From: Ignavibacteriota bacterium
GTDB lineage: Bacteria > Bacteroidota > Ignavibacteria > SZUA-365
Reading direction: 5' to 3'
Assembly: GCA_016218045.1 (NCBI GenBank)
Contig: JACRFB010000006.1
Location: forward strand, 1 to 64,000
Length of the DNA: 64,000 nt
The notes under the pieces were generated by a model. The model did not search any database, had not been told where the DNA came from, and worked only from the letters and a program-made list of their open reading frames with translations. Below are positions 63,331-64,000 of this stretch, one piece after another. Numbering within the stretch: the stretch's first letter is position 1; every line of letters starts with the position of its first letter. The position numbers were made by a program, and so were the translations under genes.

Positions 63331-63346
63331 TGGCACCATTTCTGCA
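63331..63346 (+). promoter_or_regulatory. Sigma54-type (-24/-12) promoter
   Basis: TGGCAC (63331-63336) and TGCA (63343-63346) with exactly 10 bases between the invariant GG (63332-63333) and GC (63344-63345). Both motif halves match the sigma54 consensus; the flanking bases at positions 7 and 12 do not. Confidence 0.6.
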
Positions 63347-63451
63347 TGGATATTATTGAAGTACACGGGTTCGCACACGCAATTTTTCCTTGCGCAAACC
63401 ATCCGAATTCCGTAGTTTTTCTCCATTAATCCGATCCAGAACTCCTATACT

Positions 63452-64000
63452 TTGAGACGCGCAGCGAACATACTTTTTATCTTCACGGCGTTGTTCGTGA
63501 TGAGAGCCAGCTCCCAGCAGGTTATCATCGACGATCTGTCGTATGAAGTGAGTATGTACGGCGATGTGGTTCTCACATGGTCATTGCCTCAGGGTGTTGC
63601 AATCTCCCATTTCACGGTATTCCGTGGTCTGAGCCCGGCCGATCTGAAACCCATCGCGGAAATCTATTCCCCCGCCGCGCGGCAGTACACCGATCACCGC
63701 TCGAATCTGATTCCCGGTTCAACCTATATTTATTGGCTTGAAGCGACGGACCGGCAGGGCAACACCGGCTGGAAGGTGATTCCTGTCAAGGTCACTCCTC
63801 CATCGGGAGGTATGAAGTTCACCTCCAAGCCCGAAGTGACCGGTTTTGTCGGACAGGACTACTGGTACATTCCGATCACCGTCGATGCTGAGAAGCAGGA
63901 GGACGTTGAGTACACATTCGGCGGGCCGCATCCCGACGGCATGGTGTTCAACTCCGTCGGCGGCGGACTTGTTACGAGTCTGTACTGGCTCCCTATCAAG
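63452..64000 (+). CDS. Exported FN3 domain protein, cut by window edge
   Basis: 183 residues visible; the gene continues past the right edge. It starts at a TTG (63452) giving LRRAANILFIFTALFVMRAS, a signal peptide; the frame is closed by a stop at 63413 and has no ATG before the signal. A fibronectin type III domain follows (VLTWSLPQGVAISHFTVFRG to STYIYWLEATDRQGN), then a second domain of cadherin-like or putative Ig type (FVGQDYWYIPITVDAE, then YTFGGPHPDGMVFN). Proteins of this form in this lineage are often T9SS cargo, but the C-terminus is not in view. It is the apparent target of the sigma54-type promoter. Confidence 0.7.
   Translation, partial: MRRAANILFIFTALFVMRASSQQVIIDDLSYEVSMYGDVVLTWSLPQGVAISHFTVFRGLSPADLKPIAEIYSPAARQYTDHRSNLIPGSTYIYWLEATDRQGNTGWKVIPVKVTPPSGGMKFTSKPEVTGFVGQDYWYIPITVDAEKQEDVEYTFGGPHPDGMVFNSVGGGLVTSLYWLPIK

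Overview
The window (about 60% GC by eye) reads as one contiguous chromosomal stretch of a Gram-negative member of the Bacteroidota/Chlorobiota (FCB) group, probably a high-GC Ignavibacteria/Kapabacteria-like lineage. Supporting signs are two proteins with type IX secretion (T9SS) C-terminal sorting domains, a fused LpxC-FabZ, a tandem pair of S46 dipeptidyl-peptidases, a DUF4905-like protein, and several promoters of the Bacteroidota form TTTG-N19/20-TAnnTTTG. The lineage is inferred; no rRNA gene is present.

Layout. 1-0.3 kb: truncated IS3-type orfA at the left edge. 0.4-9.4 kb: AlkC glycosylase, two S46 lipoprotein peptidases, archease, two small lipoproteins, an NHL propeller protein, ssb and tRNA-Val(CAC). 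9.4-19 kb: accessory sugar region with a nucleotidyltransferase, C-N hydrolase, Gfo/Idh dehydrogenase, XylB-like kinase, rnhA, xylose/rhamnose-type isomerase, RhaD-type aldolase and a GH106-like enzyme. Together these suggest uptake and breakdown of L-rhamnose or a related sugar. 19-27 kb: TPR protein, lipoprotein, purM, T9SS subtilase, HEAT-like protein, exported thioredoxin. 27-34 kb: an operon for a NuoE/NuoF/NuoG-like soluble complex whose large subunit carries an inserted NfnB/GltD module and a molybdopterin-type domain without the usual Cys/Sec ligand. It is led by a tandem RAM (Lrp sensor) protein without a DNA-binding domain. 34-41 kb: exported bleomycin-hydrolase-like peptidase, T9SS esterase, exported PfpI protein, MPG glycosylase, dihaem cytochrome c, small membrane protein, DUF4905-like protein, YjbQ. 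41-52 kb: housekeeping genes kdsD, homocysteine methyltransferase/MTHFR fusion, ftsB, ROK kinase, ppk1, lpxC-fabZ, lpxA, a GnnA-like dehydrogenase and ispE. 52-64 kb: propeller lipoprotein, membrane gluzincin, plsY, gpsA, a 1698-residue Ser/Thr kinase-AAA-TPR-GAF-sigma54 activator, and the start of an exported FN3 protein preceded by a sigma54-type promoter.

Two things cut across the regions. First, intergenic gaps hold arrays of short degenerate tandem repeats (7-8 bp units), often in inverted pairs. A composite repeat built round the core AGATCGATCTACC occurs three times, and three genes have their stop codon inside such a repeat. Second, the strongest candidates for unusual biology are the NuoEFG/NfnB fusion complex and the kinase-sigma54 activator with its adjacent -24/-12 promoter.
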